Numbered from the stretch's first letter, positions 16,909 to 27,343 are shown. The stretch: DNA of 64,000 nucleotides from Shewanella psychropiezotolerans (GCF_007197555.1 NZ_CP041614.1:744001-808000), one strand, 5' to 3'. Program-made: numbers and translations. Notes: a model not told the origin generated them from the letters alone.

Positions 16909-19428
16909 TTAATCAGCCCAATTTAGATGATTTGAGCGGAACAGTTCAACTCCAGTGCGTCGTATAGAGTCAATCCATAGGCTTGCATCCTGATCACTGG
17001 CTCCATAACTGCTAATAGCACAGTCTTTGAGCACCCGATGCTCATTCTCTAGAGTTGTTGGCATCAACCCAGCGTCATCGGTATTGATACATACACGCAC
17101 AGAGCCACTACGGATACCAAAGAGGTTTGCTCTTCCTCCTGGTTGCAGTTCATCCCGCTTTGGAGGAGACCATCTGAAGATTGGATGCTCATCGTAGGAG
17201 TTTAATCTGCCTATATAGAGGTTCGAAGTCGGGCAGGCTTCCAATACCCATTGAGATTGACTGAAGCGTTCTAGCATCAGATCTTGAATCCCATGGATTA
17301 ATTCAAGTTCAGCTGGCGATAATACATCTTCAAGTTGCCCTGACAGTAAGTTACGGGCGCCAATTTTTCCATTTCTTGAGTAATGAATTGAGACAACTTG
17401 TTCACGATCTCTATCATGTCTAGGTCGATCTAAGTATTTAACCCAAAGCTGATAAGACTCGTTTGCTGAGCTTGAATTATTTTCATCTTGAGCATGACGG
17501 ATCAAATCGAAGTCGGGGACCCAAAGTGGCCACTTCGTACCCAGAGCTTCATCTCGTTTTTCAAGTTTCATCGGGCAGTTACGGCGTAGCCTCCATGCCT
17601 GATAAAGAATTCGAGGAGAAAAATCTTGTCCATATAATTCATAGCAAAAATGATGGATTTTTTCTCTAATGACCATTACTGATGACTGAAACTGAGGGTG
17701 GCTCGCCACTAGTTCTAGGCCATGTTGGTAGCACCACACTAGGTTATCGAGATGCTCTTGTAATGGGAGATAGATATGCTGTTGTCGCTCAGCCCATTTA
17801 TAAACATCTATACCCAAGGCTAAACCGTGGCCAATCCGGTCCCCCGGTTGATAGTCACAAAAAGTAACAGCTTCATCAACGGCTCGTAATCCACTAAGAA
17901 TATGCCCAAAATCCTCTCCTGCATGCAGGGTGATAAAGGGTTGTCGCAATCGTTTTTCATTTGGAAACTTATGGTGATGGGTTGCGCTTCTTAAAGTGCG
18001 CAACGCCGGGGCAAACACCTCAATAGGTAATTCATTTTCATTGCCTGCTACATCAAGACCTCGCAACATGGCTCTAAGATCAACACGGCGGCTATCAGTA
18101 AAGTCTCTATTCATAATAGGGTATGAATCAAAAGTAACAGAGCCCATGAACCTCTGTAATTTCCTTACCACCTTATCGCTTTTGTTGCGTCCTTCTTTAT
18201 ATCGTCTATCTCCTCCCTTCTTTTTGGAGAACTCTCTGGTAAAGTGATAAACAAAATGGATCTGAGTGTCTAATTTTTGTTCTAAAAATACTCGAGCTGC
18301 CTTGGCAAAATAACGATAATTGTCTCCGGTAACCCTAAATTCGCGCAAATGTTGGTCAAAGAGGTCGTGAAGTTGACTGTGTTGGCTATAGTTCATACCT
18401 GTAACTGGCATTCGATATGTAAATCTAAAATACTTAACAAAATCCCCCAGTCCAACTCCAGAGACAACCATATAATTACGTAATACTGATGCGGTTTGAA
18501 TAAATGCTTGTGCCATCGAGGTTTGTCGAACGGTTGTAGCACGCCGCAATAGCAGTAAGATGGCAGTTGTGAGTAGTAACCAGCTAGCTGGACCGCTTTC
18601 ATCTATGGCTGCAACGAGAAGGCGATGAACAGGGCCTGCGGCAGGAAACTCTTTCAATTCAGCAGCATGTGACTCTATCATATGGGTAGCCAAGGAATCC
18701 CAATGATATGATTCGCATTCATCTTCATTGCCTTCAGCGCCACTTTCACGCATTAATAATCCGAACAATCTATGAAACATTACTGGTAACGATGTAAGAT
18801 CACACGCGCCGCTATTAAATAAGCTATGCTCCTGACGATAAGGCCACTCTTCTCGCGTCACTTGATCGGGCCGTTTATTTAAATGCAGGGCAAAAGAGGC
18901 CATTGATAGGCTGTAATGCCCATTTCCGCCTAGGTGTACATGATTATCGGCAATGGGTTCTCCATCAAAACGCTTAGGCAGAGCATTAGGGCATTGGGTT
19001 CGAGCTAGCTCAGTCACCTGTTCCACCGATAACATTCCATTATCTAGTAACTCAGCATATGCCTCTCCTATCACCCAGGCTGGATCTACTTGAGAAAGTA
19101 GTACAAGCCAGGTCTCCAACTGGTGATGTTTCACCTCAAAACGATCACCACGCCAGTGGATAAAGGCTTGCTGAAGTTTATTTAATATCGATAAGTAATC
19201 GACAGGGTGGTCGATATTTGTCCACTGACTCAGAGCAAGGTCTGAATCCTCTTTACGCAAGCGACCAGGTAAATAAGACTGGTAGTCTCTTAATGCCATG
19301 TGATATAGCTTTCTTTGGCTATCCACTTCAGTAACCGCTGACTCTGGGGGATTTAAAGCATGATCGAGCAGGCGGTCAGAACTGAGCAGCATGGCAGGTA
19401 CCAACCAATGTAGTTGCATATTATCCAT
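16909..19428 (-). CDS. rdrB: RdrB, adenosine deaminase of the RADAR anti-phage system
   Basis: RdrB is the adenosine deaminase partner of RADAR and acts on adenosine in RNA and/or nucleotides after phage infection. All metal and catalytic motifs of the adenosine deaminase fold are present, in order (residues from the 19428 start): HVHLGG at 163-168, HAGED at 502-506, RIGHG at 531-535, CPTSN at 732-736 and NTDD at 782-785. The 839-residue length, twice that of housekeeping deaminases, is typical of RdrB. The ATG at 19428 is preferred because GAGG lies about 10 bases upstream; it overlaps the rdrA stop by 8 bases, so translation is probably coupled. Alternative starts at 19452 and 19434 cannot be excluded. 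No third RADAR gene is visible. Confidence 0.9.
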   Translation of the reverse strand: MDNMQLHWLVPAMLLSSDRLLDHALNPPESAVTEVDSQRKLYHMALRDYQSYLPGRLRKEDSDLALSQWTNIDHPVDYLSILNKLQQAFIHWRGDRFEVKHHQLETWLVLLSQVDPAWVIGEAYAELLDNGMLSVEQVTELARTQCPNALPKRFDGEPIADNHVHLGGNGHYSLSMASFALHLNKRPDQVTREEWPYRQEHSLFNSGACDLTSLPVMFHRLFGLLMRESGAEGNEDECESYHWDSLATHMIESHAAELKEFPAAGPVHRLLVAAIDESGPASWLLLTTAILLLLRRATTVRQTSMAQAFIQTASVLRNYMVVSGVGLGDFVKYFRFTYRMPVTGMNYSQHSQLHDLFDQHLREFRVTGDNYRYFAKAARVFLEQKLDTQIHFVYHFTREFSKKKGGDRRYKEGRNKSDKVVRKLQRFMGSVTFDSYPIMNRDFTDSRRVDLRAMLRGLDVAGNENELPIEVFAPALRTLRSATHHHKFPNEKRLRQPFITLHAGEDFGHILSGLRAVDEAVTFCDYQPGDRIGHGLALGIDVYKWAERQQHIYLPLQEHLDNLVWCYQHGLELVASHPQFQSSVMVIREKIHHFCYELYGQDFSPRILYQAWRLRRNCPMKLEKRDEALGTKWPLWVPDFDLIRHAQDENNSSSANESYQLWVKYLDRPRHDRDREQVVSIHYSRNGKIGARNLLSGQLEDVLSPAELELIHGIQDLMLERFSQSQWVLEACPTSNLYIGRLNSYDEHPIFRWSPPKRDELQPGGRANLFGIRSGSVRVCINTDDAGLMPTTLENEHRVLKDCAISSYGASDQDASLWIDSIRRTGVELFRSNHLNWAD

Positions 19429-22060
19429 TCTCATCCTCGCCAAACTCTCCATTCAACATTTTCAGGATGTTTCGCTGGTATAGTTTGTATTGATTTACGT
19501 CTTTCCCTTCCAGTTCATGTTTGATTTTCACCCAAAGTTCTTTCCTTAAGTTCACTTCGGCTTTCTTTTGTTCGATTGCATCCTTTAACTGAGTAACAGT
19601 TGAAATTCCCTCAGTTTTATTAATAAAGGCTGTTATTGTATCCATATCAAAATTGGAAGGTTTAGTGATTTTTGCGGAGCTTTTTTCTGTATCTTTTGAG
19701 TCAGAACCTCCACTTGAACCACCTGAACTGTTAGTGATTTTGGCAGAAGTAACATCGCTGCAATTATCGATGTCCACACCTAATCCGACAAATATAGGAT
19801 GGTTTAATATGGCTTTTAAAAAATGTGCATTGTAAGGAACTTGATCTCTAGAGTCAGTTTTATGTTTTGTATCTTCCTCAGTTGAAATTTCCTTGGAATT
19901 TCTGTGTGATGCAGTATTGATCCAACTTACATTTATCTTATAAGTGCTAGAATAATTTGCGTAAGTGCCCATTTTCCGAAGGGTACCTTGCGACGTTGTT
20001 AGAGCCAAGTTAGCAGGCACTACACCTTGCTGTTTAATAAAGAAACCAAAGGCATTAGTCAGGATATATCGGAAACGAAGAATAGCATCGAGTAACTGAT
20101 CTTCTTTTACTTCTTTGGTGCCTTTGTGGTACTGGCGCCGTAACAGATCAAGCTGACTGAATGCTTTATTAAATACCGCAGAAAGTAGTGAGATAAGATG
20201 GGTTGGATCAGCTAAGTAAGCCTGTACATCATCCTTATATTCATTAACCCATTGAACCAAATCGTTCGCAAACGAATTCATAGTAACGCTATTGCCTTCA
20301 TCACTTACTTGTCCAGTATTGCCTTCATCAGATGGGGAGGTCTCTTCGACTGGTTTGGTTGGATTCAATTTATGGATTGAGTAGAACGGGGATGAGTTTA
20401 ATACTTCTAGAAATTGATTCTTCCATGTGTCCCCAGTTATTGGTCCACTTTGAGTTGTCGCCATTAGCAACGATGTACCCAGTAATTCGAATGCTCTACT
20501 GAAAAAGATCTTACGCTGTTGGTTCCCTTGGGTGTTGTAATATGCCCAATGGGTATAAATTGCTAGGGATAGCTGATTAGTTTCCTTTTCCGCTTCATTA
20601 CCTGTGATTGACATATTATCAGTATGCATTTCTAAGGGCGGCATACTGCGTAATATGTTACCTCTTAGAGAATGGGAAAGAAGGTATTTATTTGTACCCG
20701 CATTCTTATCTTTATCGAATGGCTCAGCTAAATTTTTTTGCTCAGCAATAAAGTCATTACCAGCCCATGGCAAACGTTCATCGGCTTGCTGTCTCACATT
20801 AAAGGCTATTAATTGACTCAACCGATAAGCTTCTGACTTTTGGATAAGTTGGATCGCTGATTGTGCCAACACATAACCCGCACCATGCTGCTTAGCCTCG
20901 GACCAGAGCCGCATACTTTCCCATTTTAGTATTAGATTAGTACTTTGTACCTCAGTACAAGATACTGCAGAAGGAGGTAGTAATCTCACTAATTGGCCGA
21001 CTTCGCGAGCGGAGTTAGGTTGTGGGTAGTCGGCGCTCTTTTCTTCACCATTGATTGGACCGAAGAAACTCTGTCTTAACGAATATTGATAGTCTGAATA
21101 TGAAACCTTCTTACTGTCTGTCGATAGAGTGGTGTCTATAATCCAGAGCTGTGGCACCAAATCTTCTATAGGCTGTAAGGCAATACGGTAATTGTTGGGC
21201 AGCACCTTGGTTAAATATGCCTCTGTCAGCTCTCGGCTGATCCGATCTCCATCTTCTTTTTCAAGTTTATCCGCTTTTTCATTTTTTAAGCTATTTATCA
21301 ACTTTATTTTTACTAGGTGTTGATAAAGACCCAAATCACCACTAACCAATGGAATAATGTCAGGGCAAGAGAGCCTCCGCCGGATTTCTTCCAGTACCGG
21401 GTAAGCTTGATCCAATGCCATATCAACATCATCAATCGACAGCACTATGGCGTCGCACTTAAGAATTAGTTTCGCTGCAGTGACAAAGTCATAAAATAGT
21501 GCATCGATTCTGATACCCGAACTGTATTGGATAATCTTATCCAAACCAGTATGTTCACTTTTTTCGCCAGGTTGCTCGATAGCGTCTGCTAGTTTGCGTA
21601 ACACTTCATAAAAAGATTGTTTATTTTTTTCTTGTTCTGATGTTTTTTGTTGGCATGTACAAGGATTAAGCGCATCAATCACCTGATTGTAAATATGTGC
21701 GACGATAACATTGGTAAAACTGTCATGATCTTGTAGTAGGGTGGGATCGATCAGAGGAGCAAAGAACAACTTAGCTTTATCTCTACTTGGTGACTTTTCC
21801 CAAATAGATTTAGCATTTTTGAGGAACACTGATTTCCCAGTTCCTCTGCTGCCACTGATTAAGATCGAATTATGAATATTGTGGCCAATATTATTGCTTG
21901 AATGAACTCTCTCTCTGCTCGCGTTATACTTCTTAGCTTGCAAGCCAAAATGCTCCAGATGTCTAACTAAGGCTGTTGCAGCCCGCCTTTGCCAGAGCTC
22001 CTGAGAAGAAAAGTGTTCGTCATATTCAGCTTTACCTAGATCTAGTTCGATCGGCTCCAT
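19421..22060 (-). CDS. rdrA: RdrA, AAA-type ATPase of the RADAR anti-phage system
   Basis: RdrA is the large ATPase that assembles with RdrB in RADAR. The 879-residue protein has a Walker A motif GSRGTGKS at residues 70-77 and a Walker B with IVLSIDDVD at 205-213, followed by a sensor-like PLVSGDLGLY near 240. The rest is a long helical region with no membrane segments, and a Ser/Gly/Asp-rich low-complexity stretch occurs at about 765-785. It is transcribed first, ahead of rdrB, on the minus strand. The 675-base gap upstream separates it from the divergent DUF262 pair. Identification rests on the combination of an ATPase of this size with an overlapping giant adenosine deaminase. Confidence 0.88.
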   Translation of the reverse strand: MEPIELDLGKAEYDEHFSSQELWQRRAATALVRHLEHFGLQAKKYNASRERVHSSNNIGHNIHNSILISGSRGTGKSVFLKNAKSIWEKSPSRDKAKLFFAPLIDPTLLQDHDSFTNVIVAHIYNQVIDALNPCTCQQKTSEQEKNKQSFYEVLRKLADAIEQPGEKSEHTGLDKIIQYSSGIRIDALFYDFVTAAKLILKCDAIVLSIDDVDMALDQAYPVLEEIRRRLSCPDIIPLVSGDLGLYQHLVKIKLINSLKNEKADKLEKEDGDRISRELTEAYLTKVLPNNYRIALQPIEDLVPQLWIIDTTLSTDSKKVSYSDYQYSLRQSFFGPINGEEKSADYPQPNSAREVGQLVRLLPPSAVSCTEVQSTNLILKWESMRLWSEAKQHGAGYVLAQSAIQLIQKSEAYRLSQLIAFNVRQQADERLPWAGNDFIAEQKNLAEPFDKDKNAGTNKYLLSHSLRGNILRSMPPLEMHTDNMSITGNEAEKETNQLSLAIYTHWAYYNTQGNQQRKIFFSRAFELLGTSLLMATTQSGPITGDTWKNQFLEVLNSSPFYSIHKLNPTKPVEETSPSDEGNTGQVSDEGNSVTMNSFANDLVQWVNEYKDDVQAYLADPTHLISLLSAVFNKAFSQLDLLRRQYHKGTKEVKEDQLLDAILRFRYILTNAFGFFIKQQGVVPANLALTTSQGTLRKMGTYANYSSTYKINVSWINTASHRNSKEISTEEDTKHKTDSRDQVPYNAHFLKAILNHPIFVGLGVDIDNCSDVTSAKITNSSGGSSGGSDSKDTEKSSAKITKPSNFDMDTITAFINKTEGISTVTQLKDAIEQKKAEVNLRKELWVKIKHELEGKDVNQYKLYQRNILKMLNGEFGEDENG

Positions 22061-22734
22061 GGCCCCACCTTATGATTGGATTATCGTTTAATTTTTAATA
22101 ATGTGCTGTATCATATTTTTAACTAAGACTTAAATCTATGTAGTTCAGGTAAATAATTGATAAAAATCATCTATATTTCAAATTTTATATGAATTTGGTC
22201 TAGAGTTATCCTTCGGATAAACAGGCTCTACATTAGTCTGAAGAATATCGCAGAATAGTTAATTAGCTAACTTGATTAGAGGTCGTCTTACGTTTTCTAG
22301 GGGGACCAGAGAGTGTAGAGAGCAGTAGCCCAACTCTACTGGAAAGAGATATGTTCCAGTTTCTGGAGCATACTCAGCTAAAATGATTGATGTCCTAGGC
22401 TTTATTTGAAGAGTCAACTTTATGATAACGACAATTATCATGGTATTGAATGTAACTCATTTATGCCATGTTATGTGTTAGTTCTAAAGCTCAAATACAG
22501 TCTGATCGCCTGTTTTTTTCATACCAGAAGTTATCCGAAAACTAATCTGTCAATAGTTACGTAGTTGGCAAAGAATGTTACAACAATCAGCCAGCTATCT
22601 TGAATTAATGGATGATTTTATGGGGTGATAACAATCCTGATATCGGGGAAGGGAGATCTAGTTCCTCGATATTCATTATGTGTTATAAAATCGAACTGAT
22701 GAATGGCATAAACTAGAGATAAAAGGGAAGAAAA
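22061..22734. other. Divergent intergenic region between rdrA and DUF262 pair
   Basis: The 674-base gap between the divergent rdrA and DUF262 genes must hold both promoters. Palindrome copy B, listed separately, lies at 22422-22445. No gene is supported; a 60-codon minus frame at 22259-22441 lacks a ribosome site. The 300 bases before rdrA are very AT-rich. Confidence 0.55.
22422..22445. repeat. Module-flanking palindrome, copy B
   Basis: TGATAACGACAATTATCA followed by TGGTATT, matching copies A (16692) and C (27151) most closely over the right arm ATTATCATGGT. It divides the RADAR module from the DUF262 module. Confidence 0.55.
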
Positions 22735-24717
22735 ATGACTGGGAGAGCTATTAGTCATTCAATGATAAGTATTGAAAACCTCATTGAGGAATATCAGCCG
22801 GAATTTAATCAGGTTGACTCGGCGGAGATGCAGGTATTTTTGAGCCAACTTCAGAACATCGTGGCCAGTAATAATACTCTGATTCTAAAGACTGTCGCTG
22901 AGCTATTGCCTTTACGCTTTTTTGTTGATGACTATCAACGAGGTTATAAATGGCTAAAACAACAAGTTGAAGAGTTACTTAATGATATCCACGAGTTTGA
23001 GCCTGGAGATGATAGTTTTTATTGTTTACAGCCTGTTGTAGTCAAACATCATTGTACGGAAACGACTGGGCTAAAAGGTCGATGGGAGCTTATTGATGGT
23101 CAGCAGCGTATGACCACAGTGTTTATGATCTTGGCTTATTTACAACATGATAGCTTTTCGATTGATTACCAAACTCGTGCTAGTAGCAGTCTCTTTTTAC
23201 GCAACTACTTACCTTTGACGCTTGAATCTGAAAACTGGGATGATTTTCTTGATAGGCAAAATCTGGAGGATGCGAGAGAGACTGAGCTAGATAATGTTGA
23301 TAATTATCACTTTTACAGAGCTTATAAAACTATTGACTGTTGGTTTTCTGATGAAAGTCGATTTGCTGATGATACAAGTAAAAAATATTGGCTAAACAAA
23401 CTATTACAGTACACTAAAGTCATCTGGTACGCAGCTAGAGAAGATAATACAGCGATTGATAAGCTGCAATCCATCGATATTTTTATGCGTATCAACAGTG
23501 GCAAGATTCCGTTGACTAATGCTGAATTGATAAAGGCACTGTATTTAAATTGTGTGGTTAATACTGGTAATCGTGAGTTGGCGTTGTTACAGCAGTCGGA
23601 AATGGCCCAGCAATGGGATATGGTCGAGCATGGATTGCAAGGGGCGGAATTCTGGGCTTTTTTGAATCCGTCTGACTGTCTAGCTAACAGCGCTACACGT
23701 ATAGAGCTGCTTTTTGACTTGATTAGTGGCAAACCAGAGGCTGCAAAGCGCCCGAACTCGGAGGAGCAGGATAAGTACTTTGCCTTCAACTATTACAATC
23801 GGCAGTTAAAAAGTTGTGACAGCACGCATGTAAGAGTGCTGAAACTATGGCATGAGGTGAAGCAGGGATATTATCGATTATTGGAATGGTATAATGATGA
23901 TGAGCTATATCATCTAGTAGGTTTTTTAATAAGCAGAAACATATCCAACATACAAAAGTTATGGAAACTAGCTGATCAGAAAAGCAAATCGGATTTTGCT
24001 TACTCTTTAAAAGAGTTGATAGCTCAAGAGCTAAGAAAATACTTCAAGAGTGAAAGTGGGACCGATTTTCTTTTCACTCAGGTTCAATATGATGCCAAGA
24101 GCCGCTCAAAGATAATCTCAATATTGATTCTATTTAATATTGGAGTACATCGTACTAACAGAACTCGTTTATCCTTTAAAACATATCGCGACACTTCCTG
24201 GGATATTGAGCATATTCATGCTCAGCAATCACAAGAGTTGAATGACCAAGCTCAGGCCGAATCTTGGTTTGAAGATCAGATTAAGATACTTGAATCTGAT
24301 CATATTCCCTCTACCATTAAAGCGAAACTTGAAGAGAAATTACACGCTTGGCATAGCTCTAATGCCAGTAGTGAGCCCAATTGTAAAGAGTTGAGAAATG
24401 CTTACCTCAACGCATTGCTTGATGTGGTTGGGGAGATCTCAGACGAGGAAGCCCATGGATTAGACAACCTCTGTTTGTTATCAGCCACAGTAAACAGGGG
24501 AATTGGCAATGAAATCTTTTCAATGAAACGCCAGTTGATTATTAACTACGAAAAAGGTAACCAATTTATCCCGATAGCCACAAAAAATGTGTTTTCAAAA
24601 TTTTATTGCACCAGTGTGTCACAAATGCACAAGTGGTCGGCTGATGACAGGAGTTCATACCGTGAAGCACTTATTACTAGCTTTGAGTATTTCCTTGGTA
24701 AAGGAGTTTTGGTATGA
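22735..24717 (+). CDS. DUF262/DUF1524 GmrSD-like endonuclease subunit, 660 aa
   Basis: GmrSD-type proteins are modification-dependent restriction factors: the DUF262 (ParB-like) part binds and hydrolyses nucleotide and the DUF1524 part is an HNH-type nuclease. Here DUF262 occupies the N-terminal third, with DDYQRGYKW near residue 64 and DGQQRMTT near 121. The C-terminal DUF1524 shows EHIHAQQ near 496 and LDNLCLLSATVNRGIGN near 578, the His and Asn expected for the HNH site. Both halves are in one polypeptide, like fused GmrSD. AAGGGAAG precedes the ATG. It overlaps the next gene by ATGA, so the pair is co-translated and probably works as a complex. Confidence 0.85.
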   Translation: MTGRAISHSMISIENLIEEYQPEFNQVDSAEMQVFLSQLQNIVASNNTLILKTVAELLPLRFFVDDYQRGYKWLKQQVEELLNDIHEFEPGDDSFYCLQPVVVKHHCTETTGLKGRWELIDGQQRMTTVFMILAYLQHDSFSIDYQTRASSSLFLRNYLPLTLESENWDDFLDRQNLEDARETELDNVDNYHFYRAYKTIDCWFSDESRFADDTSKKYWLNKLLQYTKVIWYAAREDNTAIDKLQSIDIFMRINSGKIPLTNAELIKALYLNCVVNTGNRELALLQQSEMAQQWDMVEHGLQGAEFWAFLNPSDCLANSATRIELLFDLISGKPEAAKRPNSEEQDKYFAFNYYNRQLKSCDSTHVRVLKLWHEVKQGYYRLLEWYNDDELYHLVGFLISRNISNIQKLWKLADQKSKSDFAYSLKELIAQELRKYFKSESGTDFLFTQVQYDAKSRSKIISILILFNIGVHRTNRTRLSFKTYRDTSWDIEHIHAQQSQELNDQAQAESWFEDQIKILESDHIPSTIKAKLEEKLHAWHSSNASSEPNCKELRNAYLNALLDVVGEISDEEAHGLDNLCLLSATVNRGIGNEIFSMKRQLIINYEKGNQFIPIATKNVFSKFYCTSVSQMHKWSADDRSSYREALITSFEYFLGKGVLV

Positions 24718-26981
24718 GTGTAAAGCAGACGCTCTGGCAGCTTTTGGATAATTACAATATTGAGATTCCAATAATTCAACGGGATTACGCCCAAGGCCGA
24801 ACTGATGCCAAAGTCACACAAATTAGAATAGATTTTGTGCAAAATTTGCATGCAATGGTCAGTAATAGTGGCCTTAGTCAAGATTTGGATTTTATTTATG
24901 GCTCAGTGAAGAACGATACACTTGTCCTATTGGATGGTCAGCAGCGTTTGACAACCTTGTTTTTGCTCCATTGGTATGTCGCTGCAGGTACAGGGGCTAT
25001 GAGTGAAGCCAGAAATAAATTAATGAAGTTTCGCTATGAAACCCGAGTTAGTTCAAGGGAATTCGTCGAGTCATTACTAGACTTTAGTGAAGGTCTGGTT
25101 GTGGCTGGCACTGATGAAGACCTTTCGAAAAAGATCATAGATGCACACTGGTTCTTTTCTGTGTGGCGCAATGATCCTACAGTGCAGTCAATGTTAACTA
25201 TGCTGGATGAGATTCACCGTGTATTCAGGTGTAATCTGCTTGAAGGTCGAGGATTATGGGAAAAGTTGGTGTGTAACGATAGACCACCTGTAACTTTCCA
25301 TTTCTTAAATATGCAGGAATTTTCCTTGACTGATGAGCTCTACATCAAAATGAATGCTAGAGGGCGCCCACTGACAGAGTTTGAGAACTTCAAAGCATGG
25401 TTGCAAAGTTATGTTGATAAATCTGATGATATTAAAATTTCAGATTCATTTTGGTCCTCAATGGATAAAGAGTGGACAGATGTATTTTGGCGGCTTCGCG
25501 ATAAGGGCGAGTATGAAGTTGATGATTTATTTCTACGTTGCTTTAAAAGTATAGCGCTGATAAACGTTGCAAAAACTTTAAATACATCTTCGAAACAACT
25601 GGACTTGAAGGATGACCAGTTAGTCGCTGCATTTCGTGATAATACCTACGTACCGACTCAGGTTTACAATGACAATAAGTGCTTTATTGAGGGTACCCTT
25701 AACGCTCTCTCTGTATTACTAAGTTTGCTCCATCAGTTACAAGCGTCAGTGACTGGCACTATCGGTGCAGAGTTATGGGGGCAATGCAAAGGTGTTTTTG
25801 AAGGTGTTCTGAGAGATAAGGGTTACTTAGAACAGGCTCGTTTTTGTGCCCTTTTTGTTTATGTGTCAGGTATTAAAAAGACCGGTCCATGGAATGAAGA
25901 TGAATTGCTGGAACTGGCCGATTGGTTGGGTGTTGCATTAAGAATGATCAATAACACTGCTTTTGATATATCGGTCAATTATGTTCGAGCTGTTCATGCC
26001 CTGGTCGGTATGATGGATTTGATAGGTGGTGTCGTGATGAATAACTTGGCTGAGATAGAAGCCAAAGATATTCGCTATTTTAATGAGACGCAGCGTGATG
26101 AAGAGATCCTAAAGGCTAGGTTGGTCGTCGGTGACCCAAGTTGGCGGTCGTTACTTAGAAGCTATGAAAGTCATGAGTATTTTTATGGGCAGATTGGTTT
26201 TTTATTAGAAGGCTCTCGTAGCACTGATTCAGATAATTACTGCCAAAGTAAATTTGTGAGTCTGGCAAATAAAGCATCTGTACTGTTTTCTAATTCTTTG
26301 ATAGAAACTGAGGATTTTTTATTGCAAAGAGCTTTATTATCCATTGGAGACTACCTTATTCCTTCGGGAAGTAATTTTAGCTTTTGCAAAAACACTAAGG
26401 TTAGCGCTCGCTATAGGTATGAAAATTGGCGTCGTGTATTTAACGATAAAGAGCGTAGAACGGTATTATTTCAGCTTTTAGGGTACTTAGAAGAGGGGAA
26501 AGAAAAGGAAGGCCTAGAGTTAGTTATTGCTAATGCGAGTTGCCCTGACTGGCGTCAATTATTTATTCAGTTTCCACAGGCTATTTCATATTGTAAGCAG
26601 CGACAAATAAGATTTGATAATGATGAGCATGATGAAATATACCTTTTGAATGGTCTCAGAATGTCGGGTAGGCATAAGGGTTTAAGAACATTTGTACTCT
26701 ATCAGGAAGTTAAAGGTTCTGACTGTTCTGACATTGTAGCGCTGAAAGAAATCATGCAGTCGTATTATGAAGTAAGTGGAGAAGGTGAAGTTCCTGGGGT
26801 TTTGTTTACCCCTTGGCAAGGAGGAGTTCTACAGGTTGATTACATCGAGGAAGATTTCTTATTGTCCTTATACGATCTTGATAATAAAGAGCAAGAATTG
26901 CAAATTAAGGAATGTAAGCAGATTGATGCTCTTAAACTATTGATTTCTAAAATAAGGGCAATGGAAGCAACTGAAGACTAG
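24714..26981 (+). CDS. DUF262 protein without HNH domain, 755 aa
   Basis: Second member of a two-gene DUF262 module. The N-terminus carries IPIIQRDYAQGR near residue 20 and LLDGQQRLTTLFLLHW near 73, the hallmark DUF262 active-site motifs; ELYIKMNARGRPLTEFENFKA near 210 is another conserved block. No DUF1524 HNH motif is found in the long C-terminal part, which is helical and rich in Trp and charged residues, so this subunit probably supplies nucleotide-dependent sensing while its partner cuts. It starts inside the stop codon of the upstream gene (ATGA). The pair is divergent from RADAR and flanked by palindrome copies B and C. Confidence 0.82.
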   Translation: MSVKQTLWQLLDNYNIEIPIIQRDYAQGRTDAKVTQIRIDFVQNLHAMVSNSGLSQDLDFIYGSVKNDTLVLLDGQQRLTTLFLLHWYVAAGTGAMSEARNKLMKFRYETRVSSREFVESLLDFSEGLVVAGTDEDLSKKIIDAHWFFSVWRNDPTVQSMLTMLDEIHRVFRCNLLEGRGLWEKLVCNDRPPVTFHFLNMQEFSLTDELYIKMNARGRPLTEFENFKAWLQSYVDKSDDIKISDSFWSSMDKEWTDVFWRLRDKGEYEVDDLFLRCFKSIALINVAKTLNTSSKQLDLKDDQLVAAFRDNTYVPTQVYNDNKCFIEGTLNALSVLLSLLHQLQASVTGTIGAELWGQCKGVFEGVLRDKGYLEQARFCALFVYVSGIKKTGPWNEDELLELADWLGVALRMINNTAFDISVNYVRAVHALVGMMDLIGGVVMNNLAEIEAKDIRYFNETQRDEEILKARLVVGDPSWRSLLRSYESHEYFYGQIGFLLEGSRSTDSDNYCQSKFVSLANKASVLFSNSLIETEDFLLQRALLSIGDYLIPSGSNFSFCKNTKVSARYRYENWRRVFNDKERRTVLFQLLGYLEEGKEKEGLELVIANASCPDWRQLFIQFPQAISYCKQRQIRFDNDEHDEIYLLNGLRMSGRHKGLRTFVLYQEVKGSDCSDIVALKEIMQSYYEVSGEGEVPGVLFTPWQGGVLQVDYIEEDFLLSLYDLDNKEQELQIKECKQIDALKLLISKIRAMEATED

Positions 26982-27343
26982 ATTATAAGTGTAGTGGTAC
27001 TGTTAATTTCACCACCTAATTAGCCGTGCCCCTGAGGTTTTTGGGGAACTGCTTTACACAAGCGATTACTCATTGTGATTTTACAGTAATTCAGGGTATA
27101 TCTCAGTTTAAAGATTGATTAATAAGAGGGAGTTGATATTCCAGCTTGACGGTAACAGTAATTATCATGGTGTTGGTGCCTTGGTATTGAGGAACTGGTT
27201 AAACTTAGCTATTCAATTGCTATTGGTTATTTGATATAAATCCTAGGTTATCGGCCTGGTTCGCCTCTAGTTTTTTAGAAAAATTGTAGTGGCACACTAA
27301 ATTTGGCTACTATCTAGAGCGCATACATAGAGGTACATAAAAG
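26982..27343. other. Intergenic region after DUF262 pair
   Basis: About 360 bases without a gene. Palindrome copy C, listed separately, is at 27151-27174. No strong terminator is seen after the DUF262 pair. The end carries the AGAGG ribosome site of the next gene. Confidence 0.5.
27151..27174. repeat. Module-flanking palindrome, copy C
   Basis: GGTAACAGTAATTATCATGG followed by TGTT. The right arm ATTATCATGGTGTT is identical to copy A; the left arm is degenerate. It marks the right side of the DUF262 module. Confidence 0.5.
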
